Shown piece by piece: positions 45,716 through 54,565 of a stretch of DNA of 64,000 bases. Both the position numbers and the translations under genes were made by a program. Within the stretch, counting starts at the first letter, position 1. Each line of letters opens with the position of its first letter. Origin of the DNA: Symsagittifera roscoffensis (lineage: Eukaryota; Xenacoelomorpha; Acoela; Convolutidae); the NCBI RefSeq assembly GCF_963678635.1, contig NC_087069.1:16774660-16838659 (forward strand). Reading direction: 5' to 3'. The notes beneath the pieces are model-generated. The model was given only the letters and a program-made list of their open reading frames with translations, had not been told where the DNA came from and ran no database searches.

Positions 45716-47698
45716 CTAGCTCGTCAGTGGCAACTCTAGGTTCTTGCGGGGAGATGAGGTCAAAGGTGGCGTGGGGGTGTCTGCCCAACTTTCTCCACTC
45801 AGATCTTTCAACAGTTCTTGCGTGGTGAACTCTTCCTCTGATGGCTTCTGCTCCGGTGTATTTCCCACCTCCATATCCTCTCCTGCCTCACTGAGAGTCT
45901 CATCCATGCTCTCCTCACCCGATTCTGCTTCTCTTCTCTCAAGAGTCCTTCTGAATCGATCTTCTACGGGACCACTCCTTTTATCCCCAGGGGTGTCCAC
46001 TGATAGGGATGATGGTGTAGCTGGACCCGTTTCCTTATACTCTGTCAGAGCCATATGCAATGGGCCTGCTGCATCCAGCTCCTTCCACTCCTGTCTCCTT
46101 TCCACCTGCTCTAGTCCGTAAGGTGCCCGGTATTTCCTTGTGGCGAACAGCATATCGTCTGCTTTCAGTGCGATATGCCCTTCATTCACTATCATTCTGC
46201 CACCGTCCCACACCGGCAACTTGTTCTCTAGACCTGCCCGCTCAAGTGTTCTCAAGGCATTTCGTATCTCGAACTTCGGGGGCATCGACCCTCTCATCTT
46301 CTTGGCTTGAGTTGTCCATGAACTTATCTTCGCATCGCTGGTATGAAAATAAATCGCTGCAGAGTAGCCGATGAAGAGAGGATCCCAGCCGTCGATGAAC
46401 TCCTTCTGCTGTTCTTCGGTTGCTGCTCTCGCGAAAAAGGACGGGACCACCAGGGGGCTGTTCATCCCCAGGGTCGTTCTCCTCACCGTTGGAAATTCTG
46501 GAATGCTTGCTGGCAGGAATTCCTTCTCCAATATCGCCTCTAGCTCCCTTTTCATCAGCTCGAAGCTTTTCTTCCACGCGGGAATTCTCAAGATCTCTTG
46601 TCCATTTGCTGTCAGGGGATTTAGGTTCCAGAACTTGGGATAGGTTTCGATGGGACCTTCGCGCTTGCCTCCCATCCTGCACTGCAGTTGTCCTTGAAAA
46701 CTGTACACCACCAACTCCGGATCCTTCACCTTTCCGAAGAGCACCGTGTTGCTCATCTGTGCCCTTAGCACCTCCTGCTGACACCAATTAAGTGTCGTCC
46801 CATCTAGTACGCTTATGAGGCTCACGTGAGTCGCTGAGTGTCGATGAGCTTTCACCAGAGGATCTGGAAACGCGAACGTGACGGCCGGTCCATAGATACA
46901 GGTTACGACTTCCCCTAGCCCCCGGATCATCCCCATGGGGTCTGATCTCATGGCCAGGCATAGGTCCGTCAATAGTGGCATGCCCCCATTCACTTTCCTC
47001 CACTCCTCTTTTGTCTTCGGGCTCTTTTCTTCACCAGTCAGGTGCCGGTTCTGCATCAGTAGGTACTGTATCAGCAGCATCTTTAGCCCGGCAGCACACT
47101 TATACGAGTAGGTGTCAATACTCGAGTGTGTTTTTCCCATCGCCAGAGGCTCTCCGTATTTCATCAGTCGGTGAAATGACACTAATTCCCCGTGGGTTAG
47201 AAGCACCAATGTCAAGTATCCGTCTATCCGGAGGGTGTCCACGCCCCGACTGAACATGTATGCTGGGCCCATATTAAACAGGTACCTTGGGTAAACCAGG
47301 TACAGTGCCAGCAACAGACTGATGGGCATATTCAATACTTCCTGTATGAAGGCTTTAAAGATGGTCTCTTTCGCGCTATACACATCGGTCAGGAACTCCT
47401 TTCCCCAACAAGGACTCAAGAACTCAAGAATCTCGTGATCCCTCCTCGTCCTCAGCTCACCCCTTGCGTGCTCCCTCCAGAATCCTCCAATCGTGACTTC
47501 GTTGGCTGCCGTGACGAACCTGCCAACCGTCATTTCCCTTTTTTCGGCCACTCCCAGCTGCTCCTCAAGAAAATCCCAGATCTGCTTCACCAGAAGCGGA
47601 GCATCTTCTCTCGTCTTCTCCGTGGCGTTCTCCAGCTTTGGCGTCAGGAAGGGCCACCTGCCTCCCTCTTGTGTCAGTCGATACACCATCGACTCCAG
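45716..47698 (-). CDS. Element ORF, unrecognised 657-residue protein
   Basis: First methionine at 47689, in frame with and directly after the TAG at 47699-47701 that ends the SGNH ORF. The N-terminal 500 residues look globular, with a hydrophobic patch ISLLLALYLVYPRYLFNM that is too broken for a confident membrane helix. The last 120 residues are low-complexity Ser/Glu/Thr/Pro-rich. No catalytic motif was recognised. Position and shared frame suggest it is made together with the SGNH protein. Confidence 0.75.
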   Translation of the reverse strand: MESMVYRLTQEGGRWPFLTPKLENATEKTREDAPLLVKQIWDFLEEQLGVAEKREMTVGRFVTAANEVTIGGFWREHARGELRTRRDHEILEFLSPCWGKEFLTDVYSAKETIFKAFIQEVLNMPISLLLALYLVYPRYLFNMGPAYMFSRGVDTLRIDGYLTLVLLTHGELVSFHRLMKYGEPLAMGKTHSSIDTYSYKCAAGLKMLLIQYLLMQNRHLTGEEKSPKTKEEWRKVNGGMPLLTDLCLAMRSDPMGMIRGLGEVVTCIYGPAVTFAFPDPLVKAHRHSATHVSLISVLDGTTLNWCQQEVLRAQMSNTVLFGKVKDPELVVYSFQGQLQCRMGGKREGPIETYPKFWNLNPLTANGQEILRIPAWKKSFELMKRELEAILEKEFLPASIPEFPTVRRTTLGMNSPLVVPSFFARAATEEQQKEFIDGWDPLFIGYSAAIYFHTSDAKISSWTTQAKKMRGSMPPKFEIRNALRTLERAGLENKLPVWDGGRMIVNEGHIALKADDMLFATRKYRAPYGLEQVERRQEWKELDAAGPLHMALTEYKETGPATPSSLSVDTPGDKRSGPVEDRFRRTLERREAESGEESMDETLSEAGEDMEVGNTPEQKPSEEEFTTQELLKDLSGESWADTPTPPLTSSPRKNLELPLTS

Positions 47699-50600
47699 CT
47701 ACTTCTCCGATGCGGCCACGTTCTTCCTCTCATTGCTCGGCCCTCTAGATTTACTGGTGGAGCTTGTGATGGTCACCTTCATGCTTCGAAACCACAGACT
47801 GGCCGTCAGGTGAGTCGCCACTGGATGATCGTCCCCTATAATCGGACTGAGCTTGAGTTGAATAGCGAAGTTAGATATCTCCAGCAAGAGGACCTCGTCC
47901 AACACGATGAGGATGTCGGCCAACTCGTGAAAGCCCCTCAACGCGTGGGACACATCCGCCCATGCCGCCGCGAGCTCTGACCTGCGAAGTCTCAAGTTTG
48001 TAGGTTCCAGTTCCCGATTGGGAGCTGCCATCAAAATACGCCATCCATTCCCTTCTGCTATCAAAATCAAGATTGCATACATAAATTGCAGAGCGGGAGG
48101 CATGCTCGCGTAGCCGGGGGACGTCGTGAACGCCACTTTCGTCTTGGAGCCAAATCGTGAGGCAACGTTCTTTTGTACTTAATTCATGGCTGCAAATAAT
48201 GTCTGTATGGCTTCCCAGATCTTCTTCGGCGTAGTTTCATCACCCTTGAGCTGCTCAAGAAACCCCGTCGCATGCAAGTGATCGTTCATCCCTGCAAACA
48301 GTAGTAGCTCGGGCTCACAAGGCATCTCCGACTTTATTGCCACCACCAGGGTTAACACCTGGTTTAGCTCCGCTCCCGGCAATGAGTATATCAGAGTTTC
48401 CGGCCAAAACAATTTGGGAGAAGTTCCCTCAAAGTCCGATCCCGCCACGATGACCACCCTCGCTGCGGCTGGGTCTGCCCTGTCATAAACAGCTAAGGTT
48501 TTGGCCAGCTGCGTATTCCCGCAGGGTTTCCCGTATCTGGGATCGTTGGTCAGTTTCGTGCCTTCATACGCGGCGTCTGGTAATTCCATCTCCATCGGAT
48601 CCATCAGCTTGTCCACCACCCTCAACTGTGCTGGAGTGGCCACGCTAATCCTGGCAATGCTGGTTCGGTGTTTGGGAGGCTCCCCCACGATTCCCGGACT
48701 CCCTAATGACTTGAGAGGTCTATAGCTAATAGGTCCCATCACCGATTTTGTGGGAATCCCAGTCAGATCCGCCGTCTCTGTTATTTTGGCTCTCGAGAAG
48801 TGTGTCTCGTGAGCCTTCAGCCAGTCCACACACTGGAGTCTACCCAAGTCTTCGTGCGATACCTGCTCAAGACCCAAAGCTTTCGCTAACTCTAGCCTGC
48901 ACTCGAGGTCTTCCAGGTCCAGCTCCTTGACCTTCTCCTCATATTTCAACCTGCTGGTCTCCACTGGTCTCTCCGGCTTCTTCTTCTCCGCCACCACCAC
49001 CGAGGATATTATCGATCCCTGGGGTGTTGATGACGTTGCCTCATCAGCCTCCATGGGCGCAGCACTCGGCAACTTGGTTCGGCTATCCCTCGAACTTTCT
49101 CTAGAATCGGCCATCGCCTCCAAGCGACTGGACAAAGCCCTCGAGTTGAAGAAAGGTGGATTTGGGGGTGGTCCGAATGTGACCTGTGCCGTCTCTAGCA
49201 ACTCTGTCTCCAACGCGTTTATGTGCCTTTGGAAGACGTCATTCAACCACTCCACCCCTCTGGGCCCATCAAAATGAATCCCATCCGCAGATGCATCGTC
49301 AGGGAAAGCAGATAGCTCCATTTGCTCGGCCACGTCCAACAGCCCAACGGGGAGGACGCTTCTTTTGTGTATCAGCCTGATTATTTCATTCAGGTTTCGC
49401 ACCTTTGTGTTCATCTCCAATGCATGTTGATCCGCTTTCATGTTGTAAGGGATGGTGCACACCGTATGAATGGCCGGATCCATTTGAATTCGCAATTCCT
49501 CGAGAATGCAGCTCATCTTGTCGTGCAGCCTCATCACCTTCCTTGCTTCCCCCCTGGACACGTCATTCGTCCCGATCATCAGAGTCACCGTATATACTCT
49601 TGCCATACCTAGCATCTCAAGTGTCGCTAACATCTGCGGCGTCGCGGCTCCAGCGAAGCTCAAGATCCCCGTTTGCCAATGGGACTGGATCCGGGTCAGC
49701 ACCCGCAACAAGCTGTCCCCTATGATCAAGTGGACCGCTCCTTCGGGCACACATGGCTGCGTGAAGTATTCCACCCAAGCCGCGTTATGGAAGCAATCTC
49801 TCCTGTCCATCTGCGCCGTGCTCCAGTCCATCCGATTGTGCCTGTGGTTTCTACCTTCCGTATTCTTTTTGTAACTCGAGATTATCACACTCCTGACAGG
49901 TTGTTCCCCCCACGTCGAGGGCAAGTCCACTCTTGCTGGACTCTCGCGATTCCTTAGTTGTAGCCGCTCGTGCAACTCTTTCAGTCGTGACGAGCTACCA
50001 CTCACCTGACTACTACCCGGGGTCGAACTTGGCGTATATCCAGGCAGCGCGACGTCCATCAACGGGCGTATTGCTTGTGTCTCTAGACCACGCAGGGAAG
50101 ACGCTGATTCAGACGGTATCCACACCTCCAACCCTTCGTTCATATGTTCTTGAGCAGCACGATCGAGGTTGAATCGTCCCTTCGACCTAGGAGCCTCATC
50201 CACCTCCATGCGTGACTCTGGTCTTGAGCCGGTCACCACCCGCTCTTTGGGTCTAGCCCCTTTCTGCATGTCGAGCTCGCGCTGTCGTTGCTGGATCCCT
50301 TCAAGCTCTGACTTCAGCTGCTCGCAATTGGCGGCATTCTCTCGTACCCTTTCTGCCTGTAGCTGTTCAGCTCTCATCATGTCCAGTTCCCTCCGCGCTT
50401 GATCCCTCTCAACCTTTGCCTGATCTCTCTCGAGCACCGCTTGATCCCGGTCGAGGTTCGCCTTGTTCCTCTCCCGCTGAGTCCTCTCAAGCTCTCTCCT
50501 CATGATGCTGACGTCCGGATATGCTTCTCCCGTCTGCTGTGCTCGAGACATCAATGGTGTCTTGCTCGTGCTCTGGCCCGTGGATCTGGCTGATGGTCTG

Positions 50601-50941
50601 GCCGGTAGTGGGAATTCCCCTGCACCATACTCAGTATTATTGCTCAAGCCAGGCTTCCTTGCCAAATCGAACCCCCTTATTGCTCCATCCACGTTCCATG
50701 ACAGCCACCTGGTTTGCTCTTGATTAGATATTCCATCGGTGGTGTAGCCCACCATCAAAACTGCGTCTGTCGCAGACTCCCGACACTCGCCCTCATCCTC
50801 CAACTGGAGGATGGCATTCAACATCACTGCCATTCTCTCATCCACTTGAGTATAATCCAGGTCCCTCAGACGACTGTATAATTCGTCAAGTGTGGGTTTT
50901 TTCAAAGCCGATGGCATGGACTTCCAGAATCGATCTGCCAT
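47699..50941 (-). CDS. Element ORF encoding an SGNH/GDSL hydrolase, with a second SGNH-like unit broken by a TAA
   Basis: The ATG at 50941 opens a 920-residue frame to TAA 48179-48181; the same frame continues another 160 codons to TAG 47699-47701. Domain order: helical N-terminus; a strong coiled coil at about 146-225 (repeated RDQA/ERDQAK units); a linker; then the hydrolase at about 400-575 with all four SGNH blocks: IIGDSLLRVL (Ser410), LSFAGAATPQ (Gly431), MIGTNDVS (Asn459) and DGIHFD (Asp553, His556). After a linker, VIVAGSDFEGT (829-839) and LLFAGMNDH (880-888) look like blocks I and III of a second, degenerate copy whose C-terminal half lies beyond the TAA (MAAPNRELEP region). That makes the TAA a likely nonsense mutation or a recoded stop. 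SGNH enzymes act as esterases, lipases or deacetylases; such domains are known in ORF1 of some CR1-type LINEs and in rotifer terminons, not as a usual Gypsy component. Confidence 0.88.
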
Positions 50942-51403
50942 TTCCGTAATTTCCGAGTGATCTTGAGTATTGAGTTCTACCTGAGCAACTTGAGTATTAC
51001 CTGAGCAACTTGAGTGTTACTTGAGCAACTTGAGCTTACTTCTTGAGGTGTCGTTCAACTTGTGTTCTCTTTCTTCAATTGAATACAGTTGAGTAATCAA
51101 TTTGACTTTACCAAATCAATCTGAAATTAACACTCGATTTTTGGACTAACAGGCGGTGTTCCTGACCTAAAAACCCTCTTTACTATTATAGTTAAAACCC
51201 TTTCCTTTCCGTCCTATTTAAAATAGTTCAATTGGAAATTTTCTAAAAACATGCAGATTCATTTTATGTTTTAGCACCATCAATCATTTAAAATGTTAAT
51301 TGTCATGCCAATCACCTCTAAAACTCTTTACCTGTTTTGTACCCCCCACACCTAACTCGAGATTCTTCCCTCATACCCAACTCAAGACCCCCGCGTACCC
51401 GAC
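50942..51403 (-). other. Non-coding gap between the pol/macro cluster and the SGNH cluster
   Basis: AT-rich, unlike the coding flanks. At 50950-51050 a short direct repeat (ACTTGAGTATTACCTGAGCA and variants) packs six CTTGAG hexamers in about 100 bases. This gap may hold an internal promoter, splice acceptor or ribosome entry site for the downstream ORFs, but none could be recognised. Confidence 0.5.
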
Positions 51404-51952
51404 TCAGGCGATGCTCAAGTAGTATTTCTTGTGAAGATGCACCATTATCTCAGTTTCTGCGAAGACCACGTGTAGGATAGCGTACAACTCCCTTGGGCTC
51501 AATTTCCCCCTGTTTGGGTCATACACCGGCATTGAGACCTCCGTTATCCCTCTTTCAATCATGAAGTCTCGTAGTCGCGTTAGTGCCAACATCACGTGTT
51601 CAGGATCGATCGTGTTCCTGTCATTGACCCTCGTCACTAGGAAGCACAGGTATTTGCCCGGGACTTGTGCTACTGATGGTGGAAGCGCGGCCATTCCTCC
51701 CAGTCCCGGTCTCTGTCTAAACAGAAACTCCACGTTCTGGTACTCTCTCTTGAAGTCAGCTTCCAGTCTTGATTTGAAACTCATGTCCGCCGTGATACAG
51801 ATTGCGCTAGTCCTGTCTGACAGAATGAAGTCACTATCCGTTATCAGGATATTTTCTGAGTATTCGTTTGCTATTTCAAACTTCGTTTTGAAATTCCGTC
51901 CTATGGTAGGCTCGGCCTCCCTCCCCTTCCATTTCCAGTCCGCACTTTTTTC
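51404..51952 (-). CDS. Macro-domain-like protein segment (ALC1/TARG1-like)
   Basis: The frame opens at 51952 and ends at TGA 51404. The translation follows the order of TARG1-type macro domains: a strand SENILITDSDFIL, then AICITADMSFKSRLEADFK, then GKYLCFLVTRVNDRN, a helix LALTRLRDFMIERG, the strand ITEVSMPVYDPN and VFAETEIMVHLH. Macro domains bind or hydrolyse ADP-ribose. The glycine loops that shape the ligand pocket are poorly kept (SMPVYDPN where TARG1-like proteins have a GCG-D loop), so binding may be lost or altered. The segment lacks its own well-placed ATG (the first is at 51784, inside the fold) and most likely continues the small acidic ORF upstream after a shift at the six-A run 51946-51951. 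Family call rests on pattern and order of motifs only. Confidence 0.6.
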   Translation of the reverse strand, partial: EKSADWKWKGREAEPTIGRNFKTKFEIANEYSENILITDSDFILSDRTSAICITADMSFKSRLEADFKREYQNVEFLFRQRPGLGGMAALPPSVAQVPGKYLCFLVTRVNDRNTIDPEHVMLALTRLRDFMIERGITEVSMPVYDPNRGKLSPRELYAILHVVFAETEIMVHLHKKYYLSIA

Positions 51953-52388
51953 TCACTTCTCTGAGTTTCTTTATCATCAAATTTTCGGTGTGGGTAAGTC
52001 CTAACCCCACTCCCCGGACAAAAATATTTATCGACGTCCCCGTCGATGATGCTGGGTCTGAATTATCCGGCGGAATGTCGAGCGGGCTGTCTGTTGCCGT
52101 CCAGCCAAAAAGAGGATCCTCCGTTTTCATGTACTTCCCCGCTGATATATCAACTTGCTGTATGCTCTGTCCTTCCTCGCTTCCGTTCTTGACATCGCGC
52201 ATCCATTCTAATATCCTCAGGTTCGTATTCTCCCTCCTCTCTATCTCGCTCTCTTCTAAATCCGTCTCCCGCTCCGGCGTCGAGTAGTCTTCCTGTGGGT
52301 AGTGTTCATTATCATCGATGATCTGCCATTCACCATCTGCCGCCAGCTCGCCCACACTTGTTAGTTCTCTGCTTAGGTCATCGGTCAT
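51876..52388 (-). CDS. Small acidic ORF after integrase, N-terminal part of the macro-like protein
   Basis: The ATG at 52388-52386 overlaps the integrase stop as ATGA (52388-52385), which fixes the start. The 170-residue product is acidic at first (ELTSVGELAADGEWQIIDDNE) and ends with a basic helix (NLMIKKLREVRKKC). Its 3' part overlaps the macro-like frame by about 75 bases. In the codons AGA AAA AAG at the start of the overlap, removing one A would fuse the two reading frames into one protein of about 330 residues. No family recognised for the acidic part. Confidence 0.65.
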   Translation of the reverse strand: MTDDLSRELTSVGELAADGEWQIIDDNEHYPQEDYSTPERETDLEESEIERRENTNLRILEWMRDVKNGSEEGQSIQQVDISAGKYMKTEDPLFGWTATDSPLDIPPDNSDPASSTGTSINIFVRGVGLGLTHTENLMIKKLREVRKKCGLEMEGEGGRAYHRTEFQNEV

Positions 52389-54565
52389 CTTGTCGCACAG
52401 GTCATCTTGTCGATCAGGAAATCGTCCCCGTACCTGTTGTACATCATGCCTGTGCGTTTGCGATTGCCACTCCTTGTCCCCGCTGGTACTGACAAGTCTG
52501 GTTCTGTCCACTTCGGCACCTCACCTTGATCCGGATCGTTCCAATCTTCTTCCACAAAAGATTCCGCTTCAGAGTCCGCGTCTATTTTTTCATTGTCATC
52601 CAAACTCAAGTTCTCATTGCCATCATTTTTATCTCTGGTGCCTTTCTCGTTCACTTCACATGCAGGCTCCACCAGTAGGTACTCTAGTCCCTCCATGTCT
52701 CTTGGTATACACCAGTCCTCTGGGGATGGGATATGAGGCTTCAGGTTCTCATAATGTGCTGCTCGCCCAGTACTCAAGCGGTAGAACCGTCCTTGTTGGT
52801 GTACTTCAGTTATCATGAATGGTCCTCTCCGTTTCTTGAGTAGTTTCTTCGTCCCTTTGGGCGGTATCACATTCTGGAAAACCCACACATACTGGCCCAC
52901 TTCATATGGCTTCGCCTGTAAAATTTTTTCATCATATTTCTTGCGCTGTCTCATTTGTGCCTGCGCAGTGTTCCTCCTGCATAGCTCGTTTATTTCCTGC
53001 TGTCTCCTGATCGCTTCTTTCACGTAAGCTTGAGGCGACGTCCTCTTTCCTTCATACTCCGGGTAAAAGAACGTCAGGGGCATCGCTCTCTCTTTGCCTG
53101 TCAACATCATGAATGGACTGATTCCCGTCGTTGAGTGTTGAGTACTGTTGTATGCCCCTACGACTTGAGGCAGATACTTATCCCAGTCCGTCATGTATCT
53201 AGAGCAGTATACCCTCAGCATGTTCACCAACTTTCTATTCTGTCTTTCTACCAGCCCGTTGGTCTGAGGATGGTAAGTCGTTGAGTGTGCTTGAGCTATG
53301 TGTGACCTCTTCATTACTTCCTTAGTCAAGTCCCCCACAAAGGCTTTGTCGTTGTCTGACTGAAAAGTCATTGGACAACCATACCTTGATATCCAATGGG
53401 TTATCAAGTGGTCACAAGTCTCCTCTGCTGAAGCTGTTTGACACGGCACCGCTTCTGCTAGTTTTGTGAAGTGATCAATTATAACCAGTATCTGGTTATA
53501 CCCCGATTCCGTCATACAGATCTTCTGATGGTCTATCTGCACCACTTCATTAAATTCCGAGCTTTCCACCGACTTGAGTGGGAATTTCATTTTCCATGGA
53601 TCTTTCACTTGCAAGCATGCCAGGCATGCATTCACCCACCTCTCACAGGCTTTCCTCAATCCCGGCCAATCGAACCTGTGAAGTATTCTTTGTTGCACTT
53701 TGTCTATCCCCTGGTGCCCCATATGATCATGTGATCTGAACAGCACCTCTGTCTGATATAATTGTGGTAGTATGATGAGGTTGTGCTTGTGTAGTATCTT
53801 GGCTTCCTTTTTTCTCTTGCATGCTACAACCTCATCAGCCGTGTGATAGAATAACTCTTTCCTCTCTTGATAGAACTGGCTCAGGATCTTGTAGCTGTCT
53901 TCTTCAAGCTCCCCTTTCTCCTTGGACCCCGTTCGGATCCATTTGGAGAGATTGCTTGTCATCTTGTCATTCTTCTGGGCTCTTATCAGGTCCGACAGCC
54001 TATATATCGCTTTGACATGTTCCTTCAGCGCCATGTTCTGCCCATTCATCTCCCCAGGGTTGTGGACGTCGTCATTCAGCTTCACGCACACTATCCTCCT
54101 TACCACCTTCATGTCGTCTTCCGGCACCAGATTTGTTCTCACTTTTGAATTGCATGATAGCTCCCTGAATGGCTTCCTCGAAACTGCAATCCTTTCAAGT
54201 TCTTCACCACCTCGTATCTCCTGCACGTCCATGTTGAAGGTTCCTGAGGACGGATCTGTTTGTAGTTCTCTGTCGTGGTGTCTAATCTTTTCCTCTGCTA
54301 GTATCATGCAGAGACTATCTTGATCGTCACTGCTCGCTTCCGAGTCCTCATCCCACATTTCACACTCCCCGGACAAATTTTCTCCTTCAGTGTTTTCTTC
54401 TTCTGTGGACGTGGACCGCTCCCCGGACTCTTGACCTGGTCCCAGGTATTCAGCTTCTTCCTTGAATTCCACTTTCTTTCTCCTGACTCTAGTCTGTTCA
54501 ATTAAATCAGCTGGGATCTTTTCAACCAGTGACTGCACCACTTCCTTCCCATCAAGGTTAGTCAT
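52385..54565 (-). CDS. Gypsy integrase ORF (726 residues)
   Basis: The ATG at 54565 overlaps the stop of the RNase H frame as ATGA (54565-54562). Residues 1-250 are an acidic, Glu/Ser-rich lead. The integrase follows: an HHCC zinc finger (H280-H284 area, C314 and C317), then the DDE core with Asp345 (QIDHQ), Asp404 (QSDNDKAF) and Glu440 (NGLVERQ), a DD35E spacing. The GPF module (RRGPFMIT, 580-587) follows the core. There is no chromodomain. The C-terminal 100 residues are acidic. The enzyme inserts the element's cDNA into host DNA. In most Gypsy elements integrase is part of the pol polyprotein; here it begins in another frame at a stop/start overlap. Confidence 0.95.
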   Translation of the reverse strand: MTNLDGKEVVQSLVEKIPADLIEQTRVRRKKVEFKEEAEYLGPGQESGERSTSTEEENTEGENLSGECEMWDEDSEASSDDQDSLCMILAEEKIRHHDRELQTDPSSGTFNMDVQEIRGGEELERIAVSRKPFRELSCNSKVRTNLVPEDDMKVVRRIVCVKLNDDVHNPGEMNGQNMALKEHVKAIYRLSDLIRAQKNDKMTSNLSKWIRTGSKEKGELEEDSYKILSQFYQERKELFYHTADEVVACKRKKEAKILHKHNLIILPQLYQTEVLFRSHDHMGHQGIDKVQQRILHRFDWPGLRKACERWVNACLACLQVKDPWKMKFPLKSVESSEFNEVVQIDHQKICMTESGYNQILVIIDHFTKLAEAVPCQTASAEETCDHLITHWISRYGCPMTFQSDNDKAFVGDLTKEVMKRSHIAQAHSTTYHPQTNGLVERQNRKLVNMLRVYCSRYMTDWDKYLPQVVGAYNSTQHSTTGISPFMMLTGKERAMPLTFFYPEYEGKRTSPQAYVKEAIRRQQEINELCRRNTAQAQMRQRKKYDEKILQAKPYEVGQYVWVFQNVIPPKGTKKLLKKRRGPFMITEVHQQGRFYRLSTGRAAHYENLKPHIPSPEDWCIPRDMEGLEYLLVEPACEVNEKGTRDKNDGNENLSLDDNEKIDADSEAESFVEEDWNDPDQGEVPKWTEPDLSVPAGTRSGNRKRTGMMYNRYGDDFLIDKMTCATR

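Noticed and set aside
45111-45719. Plus-strand open frames inside the retroelement (for example 45111-45719, 47435-47980, 56128-56676)
   Set aside because: They are antisense to the longer minus-strand ORFs, have Ser/Leu/Pro-rich shadow composition and no recognisable domain.
42079-47698. Envelope gene at the 3' end of the element
   Set aside because: No signal peptide, furin-like site or membrane anchor could be seen in any of these ORFs.
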